Of a DNA stretch of 64,000 nucleotides, positions 49,438-62,782 are shown piece by piece. Below the pieces are notes generated by a model. It did not search any database and had not been told where the DNA came from. It saw only the letters and a program-made list of their open reading frames with translations. Position 1 is the stretch's first letter. Each line of letters opens with the position of its first letter. The stretch is from Eopsaltria australis (lineage: Eukaryota > Chordata > Aves > Passeriformes > Petroicidae), in the NCBI GenBank assembly GCA_034509425.1, contig JAVTVJ010000049.1:2812001-2876000 (forward strand), given 5' to 3'. The translations under genes were made by a program, and so were the position numbers.

Positions 49438-52400
49438 GTCAGAAGAAAATAACAGTAAGCCCTGTCTTGAAGACCACTGTTAATGAAAAAGCCTGCAGAT
49501 GACAAAAGGAATGACTCAACCAAGTACATGGTCAGAGTTTGCTTCTGTCATATATGTATCCAAGAAACATAAACCTGCTGCTTTGAAACAGGCCCTTACA
49601 GCTTAGACCTGGCTGGATATAAGACAGCTGAGGTGTAAATAATTATAAACTCATCATAGGACTTCATAAATCAAAACACTTATTCAGTGGCCCTCTTACT
49701 CCTTCTGTGTGATGGTGCACAGCAGCCAGTAGAAATGGGGGCATTAAACTCTGTTCAGGTAACTCCATATTCTGTCTGGAAAATACCAAAGGATTACTTT
49801 TTCTCATTCCATCTTTCTCATTTCTATACACAGCATGGAGAATCCACCCCATTGTGATATGTACAACACAAACAGCACTGTAAAAGGTGACACTCTAAGA
49901 AATCTTCTGAATTATTTATTTGGTGCATGATGTGTATAAACTATTCATTGCTCATGGTACACTCTACATGAGGTAAATATAGGATATCTTACTTACACAG
50001 AGTTGAATATTAACTGACTTTAGATTGAGGTCTTGACAGTACAAGGAGTATTCTCTTGTAAAATTAGATCCAAATTTAATACAAAAACTCTTCTTTATAA
50101 AAAATTTGTATATGACCAAATATCTGGCTTGTGTTTCAGTGTTGAAAATATTACAAAGAAGGAAATACATCTGTTAAATCACATTTTCTGATTCACAAGG
50201 CATAAAAAGGTGGAACTACATGTGAAATGTTCCAAACAATTAGCCTGTGAAGTGGTCCAAGGCTTTTAATGCTTTTTCTCCTTAAGTACTAAAAGGTTGT
50301 TTTTCCTTTGTGACTGTGATTTCAGAGAGGAACAATGTACATGAATTTGCATAAAAACAGGTTGTTCAGTGTTCATGGTTCTCCAAAAAAACTGGTGCTG
50401 AATATACCCTTTAATATTTAATAGATTTGACATCCACTGGAGGCTTACCATTCATTTCATGAACACTACTTAGGATCTAAGCAGGTCATATGAGACCTGG
50501 CATCCTAACAAGGTCTCATCTTGAAAATACATATGATGAATAGTACTGAATAATTCTCCTCTGGAAAGGCTCTGATCACAGCATTTGCAAGTACTGTCAG
50601 GCCTGACTTATCAGCTGGATTTTAAAGTAACTATTTCATTTTGTTTCCTTGGTTGTGTTAACTTTAAACAGGATTCTTGGCCTAACTCATTTCCCCACAC
50701 AGCTGCACAAAAGCTTGTGCCAACAAAAGAGAAGTGATGGCACAGAAGTTGCCCTAAACTAAGTGCTTCTTTTAGCTGCAGTACATACTTAGGCTGCTTG
50801 AGAGGCTTCCTAGCAGCCTTGTCAAAATAGCACTAACCTTTCTGAAGCAAGAATAGGTTAAAACCCCCTATTTTCTTGGACGGTACTTCCATTATCTCCA
50901 AAAAACAAGGCAGAACTGAAGCAGCACCAGGACAATAAATGTCTGTCACAGCTTGTTGCCTGCTCTACAGATTGCTGGCCTTCACAGCAAGCTAGAGAGA
51001 GGAGAGGCAGAGGCAGCAGAGCAGCCCTCCAGCAGGCACCGCTACCCCCAGGGGGAGATGGCACCAGACTCCCAGGAGCACACTCCCAAGTTTGCAACTG
51101 CAGTGCAAGTGCTAAGATAAACTTGTAGAAAACTCTTTGAAATATAAATAAGCTTCAGGTTTTTATTGAGGGTCTGCTGTAGTCTGAAAGTAAGGGCAGC
51201 TGGATCTTGCACTAGAGTGCAAGAGGAAAGATAACTTGCTGTGTTTTGCTACAGTTATTGTGGATATGTATTTGCTATATGCCTATAGCTTTCAAAAATA
51301 CTCTTTAACTGGAATAGTGAGAGAGGTGCTAATGAAGTCAAATCATTTAAGTAAATGTTTTGTATTAGATAAGAATAGCTCTACAAAATTATTAGAAATT
51401 TCTAATAAACAAGACTCAATTAATTAAGAAAGCAAAGCACAAAAGTGAATGTAGCACAGCTCACATCAAGCCATAAATCATAACTAAGCAGTGTTAGAAA
51501 AAGACCCCTACAGTTGAACATATATATATTTTCTATATTAGCAAAAACTTCCTGAAATAGGAAAAGCTAAATATACTAGCAGAATGACATTCCATATATG
51601 TCCTGTTGTGGAAGTGTTGACTTAAATAAAATCCTGCAGGTATTTCTTGAAATCTAATGTAGAGACCAGAAAATTTCACCAGCCTTATGATATAGATTAT
51701 AATGAAAATTCAATATACAACATGGTTTAAAATATTCCTCATGAGTGAAAACACTGTGGAGTCCTAAGGGATTCAGTCTCCTGTATCAGTGGACTATTAA
51801 ACTAGAACAATTATAATTGCTACCCTGAGACACATCAAAGAGAGTCAGTAATTTTATGCTCTTACTTTAGTATTAGCTTATCTTTGAAAAAAAGTGAATG
51901 TTCTGACAGGCATTTTTGTTGGAGCAGAAAGCTTAGTTGAATAAAAGACTACTGAGTATCAGTAAAGCAAAATGCAAACACCAGTGACACAGTATTTCCA
52001 CTGATCTGTGATGACAAAAAGTAGGAAAAATTCCTTTTTTGTGCCATGCTGGCTTACCATTTAGCAGGTGGAGAATGAGCTACCTCATCCAAAATAGTCA
52101 GCCAAATAGTTATTTGCATGATTACAGAGAATTGTCTCATTAAAGCATCAGTGCCCAGATTATCAAGCCTCTTTTTCCTCTTTTTTCATTTTTGGCAGAA
52201 AATACATATGTGACTGTCATCATTAAAATCTAAAGAATGCTGTTTGGAACAGCTGATGGAAACTATTTTCTTTGAGACCAAGCACAGTTGAAAGATATAC
52301 TTTATCCAATAACCCTTTTATTAAGATTTCAGAATGTAGAGACAAGAGAAATTCCAAAAGACCTTAGAGTGAAAGGACTGATGGAGACAAGAACTCACTC

Positions 52401-55400
52401 AAAAAAAGCCAATACGAAACTCATTCTGTCTAGTGTTAGAGTTCAAATGTGAGTCACCAAGATATCTTCTTCGTATGGATTACAAAATAATTCAGACAAT
52501 ATAAATGTGCTTTAAGCTTGCAATCACCTCAGAAAAACAATGAAAATAGCAGAAAAATAAACAGATGTACCCATATTTCTGGTGCTTCAAGCAATGTTCT
52601 GGTCAAATCTATAGTTAGTTTTATCAACACCTTCCAGAGCTATAATTTCTATCAGAAGAAAGATCATCACTGATTCTCACTGTTAAATTGCCTTCCATGT
52701 CTGTCTTGACTTGAAGATGGGGTTATCTCCACTACGATGAATTCCTGACTGCTCTTTAAGTGAAAAAGATTTTTGTTCTGTGACAGAGATGCTTATCAAT
52801 GCAACAGGTAATTCAAAAGTAGACTTTCTTAAGGTAAAGTGAAGCCCTCTGTGGTTTCCCTCATACTTTATTCTACCCATGTTAGAGGTTCTCTCTAAAA
52901 AATGAAATGCCAGCCAAGTTACTTCTTCAGCTTTGATTCAGAGAGAGGGAATCAATCACATTCCTAAAAATTGTGTTCATTGCAAACAGTTCCTTTAAAG
53001 TCCTCAGACAACCTGTCTATGCAAAATTTTTGCTTAGTATTTAAAAATGCTGAAGTCCAATCATCAAGGTCCTAAATAAGAACAAAGTCACTCCACATAA
53101 ATTAATGAATAATTGTCATTATCAATACCAGTGCTTTTACTGACGCATTTACCAAACACGTACTATAAAGATTGATTTACAGAAAGCATACCTATAATTA
53201 CATATTAACTACCTGAAACAAACAGCTGTATTCAAGCTCTAGCAATGACAGAGATGCTTGCAGCTCCTCCTAAGCTGTTCTTAGGGGGAAAAAGTGCAAT
53301 AAAGCTAAATGCTTATCTTGACCTTGAAATTCCAATCAAAACCCGCTATTTCACTCCAGAGCTTTTGGGAAAAAAAAACTCTGTGTGGTTTCCTGGCACA
53401 GATCACAGTAATAAACCTGATGCTAAGGATTTTAAAACCACCAAAACTGTAAAATCAAGAATTTAAATTCTTTCTAACACACTTGACCACCATCTGTATA
53501 AACCAGCACTCTCCTATAACCTGCATAATACAGTCAAGTGAAATTACTGTTCCATTTTATCATCCAGGAATGCATATTTTTAATAAGTCTTCACAGCAAA
53601 AATACAGATTCATGCTTAGTTAAGAACATTTAAAAATTCAAAATTTTTGCATTATTAAAAATATTTTTATTAAACTTTTTCATTTCATTGTTTAAAAAGA
53701 AAAGGAACGTCTACACCTTCAAAATCAGTGGTTCCATTCTGATTCCACTGAAAATGGAGTTGTTTGGCATTGCGTTACAGGAATAACCATGAATACTGAA
53801 CACAAATGTACTGGAAAAATGTAATTCCTAGCTTTAAAATCCAGTTTCACAGATTTTTAATATACACTTTTATCATTTAAAGTCAGCTCATGGATTCTTT
53901 AAATGCCCAGAATGCACATGAGGTTCTGATCTTTTTCACATGAGCATCAGAATGATGAGTAATACTGAATTTATAGGATTAGAAGTGAGTCTCGAAAAAG
54001 TACTACTTACACAGCACTCCAAATATAAGAACTACTCAGTATTAAGATTTGTACTGTAAAGCAAAGGAACGATGAAAAGCTAGCATTGAGTCAGTGGGAA
54101 ATGAAAACTCTGTAAAATATATCCTATAAATTGATATGAAAAGTGCAGCATGTCTTTGATATAGCTCTCAATAGCTATACTCTGGAAACATCCTTTAAAA
54201 GAACCTCTTTGCATTACTTTTACAGACTGCTATTTTGTTTCTTAACTAGTCATCTTGAATTTCAGGTTCTTTCTTTCTTTAAAAAATGAAAAAGAAAAAA
54301 AGAAAGTAAAATACTTTTCAAATTTGGTGTTATTCCTTAAGCTGTTAACACAGGAAAAGGAGAATACTGTAAAATTTAGTATTTCCCACAGGGAGATCAC
54401 TCCTAACTTCTAAATAAACTTACACGTGCCAACACATCCTTTCACAGAGCTTTTCAATATCACAATCTTTACAAAAAGTAATTACTTTGCATACACCAAA
54501 GGGCAATTTTCTCTGTCTACTAACTGTTATATTATATTCAGTTATGTTGATTTTTCACCTGCAAAATGTATATTGTTCTTTTTGAACTATTTTCCTTACA
54601 TTAGCTGTATATGTTACTTATAACTTATAACAAATACATCTAAAAAACATGGAAAAAAAATAAGAGTTCGACCTGTGTGCATTTTCCAAGATACAGAAGA
54701 CTAAGCATAACACTTTTTTTAAGCAAATCAGGTTAAAATATGTACCTATGCATAAATTTCTGTTTACTCCATTCAACCCAGCAAATTTACTTACATACTT
54801 TTCCTGACAGTCTGAAGGTTACAGACAAAACTTCAATCGGTATGCAGAATAAGTATCTTAAATGTTTGAAGAACTTTAAATTGTACATTCTCCTAGAATA
54901 TCAGGGTAAAAAATTCATAATACAACTGTGGCTTGTGATAAATTTGTATTTAAATTTTAGATGAGAAACACATGAATATGAATGAACATTCTTTACTAGT
55001 AGAGTAATACTCAGTACTGACAACGTTTTACTGCATAATATTTATTCTTATATTTGGCCAATTTCTGTAATAAAATAAAAGATGGTTAGAGTTACCTTCA
55101 CACTCTTGTGTTCAGAAAATGTACATATTTTTAGCTTTGATCAGATACAATAGTCTTTACACAGTTTGTATTTATCTTTCTAAACTATCAAGTGAATTGC
55201 TTCCAACTTTTTATAAAAGAAACAAACAACTTTTATCTTCTCCATTTTATCATCTGTGAGAATATAATATTAGTATTTTCTTAATTAAGAAAAGTACTTC
55301 CAAAAAAATCTAATTGCAGATGGAAAGATAAATGTTTGGTAAGGACAGGTTCCACAAACTGTTAACATACTTACTTTTGTAATGCTTTGGCAGATGGATA

Positions 55401-58400
55401 AGATGACTGAAAACTTTTGAATCAATTATGACTCCTTTGACACACAAATTGCCTTCTAAACACTGAATGCGCCATATACAAGAATTTTTCTTTCTTTTTT
55501 CTTATATTAATTTGCTGACTCCCAAAAGATTAAGGTTTTTCATTACTCTCAGAGCTCAAACTATGTGACTGGAGAATTATTTTTCTTAATGCAATGTATT
55601 TCCATTTCTTGAAAATAAGTCAAAAAGTGAATTTTTTTTGCACCTGGATAGGTCCTTGATCTGAAGTGAGCAGGCATATGGAAAAGCATACCTTTTATGG
55701 GACCCAATTTTCAATTTTTTTTTCTGAAAAAGAATCTATTATATTCCCTGTGATAACACAGGTTTTTTTCCACACAAAGATAGACCAACATATATAAATA
55801 TATATATATGTATATATATATGATGAGACTTTCAGTCATAATCAAAACAAGGATGTTTTAAGTATTATTTCCTTATGTGATTTGCTAAGATTTTTCTCCT
55901 GAGTCAACACTATTTTAACCACTAATCTAAAGCACAGCACCTTACAAGTAGCTATAAAGAAAGTTAAGCTCATCTTAGACAACCCTAGTAAGTTAGGAAA
56001 TAGTTTTGTTATTGGAATTATATGACCTTACTCTCACACTTCTGATCTATACAAAGCATATAAGACAAATGACTGAAAAAACATGGTTTTTTTTTTTTAA
56101 TTCAGCTCAAGCACTCTTAATCAAGTTTTTATGGTGCTGATAACATGAGCATAAGCTATTCATTTTGTGCTTCTCACTTTGCTCCAGACAAGTGTATTCT
56201 TTAAAATACAAAAAAAATTTCAAACATCACTATTAAACTAAAAAAAGAACTGTTCTTTTAGATGTGATGTGGGTGTTTAACCTAGTCATAATTCCTGAAA
56301 ATCCTGCATATGTGAATTGGTAACCTAAACTCCTTGAAAATCAGTCAATTTTCTGTGAAGTAACTGTTTCCATTAAGGAAATTACTATCATAAACATGGA
56401 AAGAGCCAATATCTCTAATGGGTATTAAGTCATGAAAACATTTCTTTTCATGAAAGTGTTTTTTTAAAAAGTCTCTATAAAAAAAAAATTCCCTGCAGCA
56501 TTTCTTCCAGGTTCATAGAACAGGAATATATATCAATCAATACAAGAGACATCTCTTTTTCTTTTAAAGTAATGGATGCTAGTAGAGGATGTCATTTGCT
56601 GCCATCTCTCAAGACTGATACCTCAGGAAAATCTACTTGAAATTTTTTCTATTAAAAGAGGAAATAAATGGGATAATATCAGGAGTATTTGTCATAACAA
56701 TTTTTGGAGTTTAGCAAAGTGAATTCTATTTGTTGTGTAAATATTCTGCTTGCCAGCTCATAGAGACATCACATACCGAGAATGGTGTGTGGTAAACACC
56801 CGACTTAAGCCTAATGTACTCATAATATGATGCCAAAGAGAGAGACCACCATATACTGGGGGAAAAAAAACAGGATTGCTGAGAGAGCTGAACAATTGCA
56901 TTATTTCCTAAGAATATCTACTTTATCTCAATTCACAGCATTCTTTTCTGACCCACCAACAAAATAAGTGTAAGATACCAGTGACTGAAAACTGCAAAAA
57001 CAAATAGTGAAACACTATAGCTACAGTAAAATGAGGCAAAACTGTAAACATTACCAGTAACAAAAGTTGTCTTAAAAACACAAATGGTTTTAGGACAATA
57101 TTATAAGATACTATTTTACAAAGTCTGTATTTAAAAGATGCACCTAAACAATGCAAGGACTTTGGAAGGAGATTATAACTGCTGTTCTTCCAGGTTAGTT
57201 ATACTTTTATATGACTGACAAATTTACTACCTGCAGTTTTGCTGCCAAGAGCACATTTCTTCTGATTCTAATGCATCACTTAAATTTTGTACTTTCAGAA
57301 ACATTCACAATAAGACATTACATCTGATAGTGAATAAATACTATCTGGTTTTTATTACATTTGCCTCCAATTTTTATTATTTCACTTTAATTAACGTTTC
57401 TCTTGCCCACTTTATTAAAGTTTACTTGGATACCTCCTTGATATCCTAGACTGAATATTTCTCAAACCTCTGATATTTTTTATCTCAGCCCTGATACGCT
57501 GGTCCATATAGTAGCATTTGCCTTAATATTAATAAATTTAACAGATTCTAAAACCTTCAAAACACTCTGAGACATTTTTGGATTCTGTTCCACTAGCCAT
57601 TTCCTGCCTACATTCATAAATACTGCTTTATGTTCCTGTTGAATGTGAGGTAATGTTCAAAGTAAGTAATTAGTAGCACAGTCTGGCCACACACTAACCT
57701 CTCTACAGGGATATAATTCTAAATAAAATTAATCAGTGAATCATAAGACCTATTTTGTAGCCAAGACTTTATGCTGTACTTAAGGGTCTACAAAATTAAA
57801 AAATAAAAATGATTAAGATTTTTGACATCTTTTGGGCTTTAGAGTTTGCTAGCACTGTTGTTTCTATTGATCTCCCACTGAGGATGACATGATGAAAAAC
57901 AGCCCCAGCAGTGACTACCAAGCCCTTTGATGAAGTACATGTTTGACCAGGGCATAATTTGTCTGGATGGCAGCAGAGCTTATCTTGTTGCCAATTTGTA
58001 AAATGCACCAGAAGCTTTGGCACCTGTTCAGACCTGTAGTTATACAAAGAGCACAGGGAGTCTGCAGAGTGCTGTGGGAAGCTGAGGAAGGAAGCCTGTA
58101 AATGGAATTGTCTGCTTGTCCCCCCACCTTTTTCTCAGTAGGAGTTTCTGAGCAGGCCATATATTATGGGGCTCTGCTGAACATTTTTCTAACCCAAGAG
58201 AAAAAGATGCAACTTGGACATGCTTGACTCTCTGCTGCTGGGGTAATAGTCTGGGAACTGACTGGGGTAGATCTGCTTAATACAATGGAACTGAGCCAAT
58301 ATTTGCTTTACAGATCTAGCTCCAAAATCTGACCAAGACCATATCCATATAATGATGTCTTGCTAAAATAAACATTAGAAATTCCTATAGGAGGTCCTGA

Positions 58401-61400
58401 TTCCCATATGTGAGTTTAACAAACAGCCCTTTCTCTCTTTGGACAGAAACCCCTCTGGAGACTCTCAGATAAACACATTGATCTTCCAATTACCTGGTAG
58501 CTCAAGTATTAAATTAATATATTAAACATTCACCAGAATAGGTCCTGTTTTCCTGTTATAAGACCTTTAACTTTACATATAAAACTTCCTGTTATGAGAA
58601 TTCAGGCTTATTTTGTATTTTCTGAAACAACAGCATCATGATACTTGTGATTTAAAGAGACAGGAGGTTAGATAAAATACCCTCTATGAGAACCAACCTT
58701 TCCTGCCAATCTTTCAAGCAATTTGAACATATGCATTTCTCTTTGTTTTTAATTTTTACCGCTTTATAGAGTAGAAAAAAATATTAATTTCTAACATATG
58801 AAGAAGGGGAAAAACAACTTTAAAATTTATCAAAATTCAACTAACACCCCCTGCCTTTGTTACTTCAGGCCCACCTTGCAGAAAAGGATGTAAGCATTCA
58901 ATTTTCATTTAATTTCCTATTTCCATTCAGGACAGCACCATCATCTGTGAAAGCCTTGAGACTGTCAGATACATATAAATTAGAACTGAAGCTGCTTTTC
59001 TTTCTCCATAGTAAATGTCCTGTATATGTCATTAACTGCTGTACATCACCAACCATACCAGCAATTTGTAACTATTCCCTCATATGAGGTAAGAAGCACC
59101 AGGGTACTTTATATCATTGATGTCAATGACTAACTCGGTTTCCTCCATAATTCTGTCAGCTGTGTCATGTCAGCTTTTGAATAAAGCCTCAGCTATAATT
59201 AACTGGCTTCCTAGGGTGAAATCAGAGTTTTAGTCAATATTGCTTAAGTTTAAACAATAGCTCTTGAATTCTGTATAGCACCTGTCACTGCTCCATCTTT
59301 GAAATGCTTAACAAAGGTGCTCAGTCTTTTTCAACAGGCATTAGGAAGAAAAGCCAGCGTAGGTGGCAGCCTGTATTATCATATTCCAGATAATTGCCTT
59401 TCTGTATGCAATTTTCCTCCTAGCTGTTTTGCATGCAGTTATTATGAATCCATTGCATTCTGATAGCACCCAGATGCTCAAATTGAAATCACAAGTCCTT
59501 TTGTTAAGAGACTGTACAAAATATTCCTAAACTAATTTCTGTCCTCAGGAGTTTGGATTCTAAATGCACAAAGCAGACTAACAAACTCATATAAATGGAA
59601 AAATATCCTCACATTGAAGAGAAGGATAATTTCAAATGTTGCACTTGCTAATAATCACAATGCTCAGCAGCAACTCATTTCAGTTTTGGCTCCTACATCC
59701 TGACCTTACTAATGGGAATATTTTAATGAAAGTTAATGAGAATTTTGCAACTGACTTCAAAGAGATTAGAATTTTACCCTATGAATCCAGATTGTGTAGG
59801 AATCAGATGTGTGTGATGATTATATTTTAATGCTGACTAATGTCCTAAAGCACTGTCTCACAGCCTTTATAAAAATGTTCCCAGTAGGTGACTACAATCT
59901 TCATTCTTCATTTCTTGTTTTCTTCTTCACATCTTTTGTTCTGTGGTTTGGCTTGAGATTAAATCTAACACTAAGTCACTTTAAGAATTATCCTTAAAGT
60001 TATTGATTATGTCATCATGCTTCACTCATATTGAAAAATCGGACCTGATGATTGTAAAAAAGTTATATCTGATGATACGATGCATTCAGTGCCTATAGGA
60101 AAAGAGCTTTATATCTCCTGAGACTGATACCGGTTGATGGCTCATTCTTGCACAGAACCAAGGGAAAAAAGAGCAGACCTACCTTAACAAACATGGAGAA
60201 TTCACTGTAAAAAAAAAAAAAGAGACAATTGTTACTATTTCTTTTCAAAAATGTGACCAGGGTATTTGGAAATTTATATAGACCTATCTCCTAATTGTTA
60301 TTGACACCAAATTACATGAAATTTTACACAATAATAAAGAACGCAATTATTTTCAATTCATTTAGTTAAAAACATATATCAAGTCCAGCAAGCACCTAGA
60401 AAAAAAAAACCCCAACTGTTTAGTGCTTATATGCTTTAAAACTAATTGAGTGTATTTTACATGACAGATCTTGAAAAAGAAAAATCTTAATAGTGGGTAT
60501 GTTTCATATCTCAAACAAAAAAGAAAAAACTATACTCCAGTGTATCATTGTGGAGAGAGACCATAAATTGACCTTTGCCAGATCTTTACAATCACACTTA
60601 TCTGTAGCCCTAAGAAGTACTCCAGGGACAGTTTCCCAAATATGCAATTCAATGAATGATACGAGAAACAGATCAACTATCAAACATAAGAATATTATTC
60701 AGAGAACTGAGGAAGATATTTTTTTTAAAAAGGTACTTTTACTAAATTACTGTTTATTTGTCAATTCACTGACTAAAGTTAAAAAAGCTTTTCGTGATTA
60801 ATAATGCCAAAAGTACATCTCCTTGAATAAGTGTTCCTATCCATACTGGGCATTCCTTTTTTTCCAGTTTTGGTATGCTATAGAACCTCAGTAAGGATTT
60901 AGCATTTGCATAACTGCCTTCCTGAAGAGAGACTCATTTGGCATGATTTATTGATATAGAACATTTAATAGAAACCACCATAAATTCATACAGCAGAAAT
61001 GCATGCAAAAGCAATTAGGCACCCATCAAAATCGACCATTATCATATTTTATGCCCCAAAGGCCTGTAGGAAACAAATGAGAATCTGCTTCCCAAAACGA
61101 TGCAGGGTGACTTTTACTTGACAGAACCAAATTGCCATGGCTGTAATCTGACAGACCATTTTAATGGTCTTTATTTTAGTGCCAAATACGTGATAACACC
61201 TAGATTTCATATGAATTTATATTACTGTTATCTCTCTGTATTTAGAAAAACTTAAACATCCTTTTACATTTCAATAGATCACCAAAGCATTTTATATTAG
61301 CAGGTCAAGAAGATTTATTTAATTGATTTGACTTTATTTTGCCTTCGTACTTCAAGCATACTTATATAATGTATTAAATTTAAAAAATAATTTCTATGTC

Positions 61401-62089
61401 TAATGATGTCATAAATTATATGCTCCTCACTGAAACAAAATATTTCAAAAGTATAATTTCAAAATATGCTGTTCAAAATTTCTAAAGTGAGTCTTTTTCT
61501 GTCATTATAGAATAAAATAAATTTTTTAAAATTATCCTCTTTTTTAATGTACATTATTTTTTTTCCATGGTACTGGGCATGAGGGAATGTGCGTTTATTT
61601 TCCATAGGCAGTAAGAAATCAGGTAGAAAGAAATTACATTGCAGAGCTATGATAATTCAAATTGCTGTGTTAATGACAGTTATAAAGACATGCATTCCTG
61701 TTTGGAATACCACACTAATTTTATCTTTACAAGTTAGGAATTGTAATGTTTGATTGATTTTATTTTGGAAGAGAACATTGTCTGGTGTATCATATAACTA
61801 ATCTACAGCATAGGGCACTTAGGGGAGATCTTAGATACATAAAACTGCTTTAGTGTGATGTTTACTCATCTTTATCTATCCTATCTCATTTCATTAAAGC
61901 CTGCACAGAAAACAAGTGAATGCAGATTTCATGCCTTCTGAAATTCTGGTATTTGAGCTGCCATGACAATTTTGCACTTTAAGTGGATGATAACCTGTAC
62001 TGTAATAGTAGGTAAAATTATTTACTAAAAGTTATACAAACATGACTAGGAATGTTAGAAAACTGCAACCAGGTAACTCCCAATATTTG
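49438..62089. other. Long non-coding stretch, no gene seen
   Basis: More than 12 kb without a recognisable exon, RNA gene or transposon. A locally GC-richer patch lies at about 50,940-51,120 with a 79-codon minus-strand frame. Open frames at 53,245-53,466 and 60,493-60,801 are the most protein-like but match no family known to me. Stretches at 59,100-59,480 and 60,940-61,240 have mixed composition and clustered homeodomain/TALE-type words and may be conserved regulatory elements. Confidence 0.6.
55790..55822. repeat. (TA)n microsatellite, near-palindromic
   Basis: A TA dinucleotide run with single interruptions (AAA and TG). It is likely length-variable and able to form a cruciform. Confidence 0.9.
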
Positions 62090-62782
62090 TCCAGGTTGGG
62101 GGATGAACAGATCAGAGCAGCCCTGCCCAGAAGGACTTGGGGGTGTTGGTGGATGACGTCCTGGACATGACCCAGCCATGTGCACCCACTGCCCAGGAAG
62201 CCAAACGTGTCCTGGGCTGCATCAAAAACAGTGTGGGCAGCAGAGCAAGGGAGGGGATTCTGCCCCTGTGCCCTGCTCCTGTGAGACCCCACCTGGAACA
62301 CAGCATCCATCTATGGGGTCACCAGCTCCAGGAAGGGCTGGAGCAAGTCCAGAGGATGGCCATGAAGGTGAGTACCATTCCAATGAAGACAGTCAGAGAG
62401 AATCAGGCTTGTTCAGCTTGGAGAACAAAAGGCTGCTGGGAGACCTTATAACAGTCTTTCAGCACCTAAAGGAGCCCTCCAAGGAAGACGGTGACAAAGA
62501 TTTTAGCACGGCCTGTTGCTATAGGGCATGGGGTAATGGTATTAAACTGAAGAAGAGTTAGTTTTGATTACGTATAGGAATGAAATTTGGGGTTTTTTTA
62601 AATGAGGGTGGAAACACACTAGAACAAGCTGTCCCAAGATGTGGTAGATGCTCCATCTCTGGAAACATTCAAGGTTAGGGGCTCTAAGGATCTGATTGGT
62701 GATGTCCCTGCTCATTGAAAGAGAGTTCAACTTGATGACATTTAAAAGGTCTCTTCCAACACAAACGATTTTATGATTCCAT
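62090..62782 (+). mobile_element. CR1 LINE 3' fragment, about 690 bp
   Basis: This is the largest transposon fragment of the window. Blocks in order: GGGGGATGAACAGATCAGAG, AAGGACTTGGGGGTGTTGGT, GGGCTGCATCAAAAACAGTG, CCTGTGAGACCCCACCTGGA, GAGACCTTATAACAGTCTTT, GGGTAATGGTATTAAACTGA, and the 3' end AAGGTCTCTTCCAAC followed by TTTTATGATTCC. They follow bird CR1 from the C-terminal part of the ORF2 reverse transcriptase to the 3' terminus. The element is 5'-truncated, holds internal deletions and a frameshift, and lacks poly(A). Its GC content stands out sharply from the surroundings, which also creates incidental open frames on both strands. Its many small changes suggest an old copy. Confidence 0.95.
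62116..62561 (+). pseudogene. Broken C-terminus of CR1 ORF2 (reverse transcriptase)
   Basis: One frame from about 62,116 to 62,370 encodes a peptide typical of the region after the catalytic core of CR1 reverse transcriptase, with landmarks LGVLVDD, VLGCIKNSVGSRAREGILPL and VRPHLEHSIHLWG. A second frame from about 62,390 to 62,561 continues it with GLFSLENKRLLGDLITVFQH and ends at a stop after GNGIKLKKS. The join lacks the usual residues between these blocks, so a deletion plus frameshift separates them. An indel near 62,112 also disturbs the upstream frame. The catalytic YADD part is absent, so no activity is possible. Confidence 0.85.

Noticed and set aside
60493..60801. 102-codon plus-strand frame as a gene
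   Set aside because: It has no recognisable domain or splice borders and an AT-driven composition; it is kept only as a note within the long non-coding stretch.
62032..62310. 92- and 64-codon frames on the minus strand
   Set aside because: They are antisense shadows of the GC-rich CR1 fragment.
62178..62561. 127-codon open frame
   Set aside because: Its first half is an out-of-frame reading of the CR1 ORF2 remnant; only the final part is the true, frameshifted ORF2 continuation.
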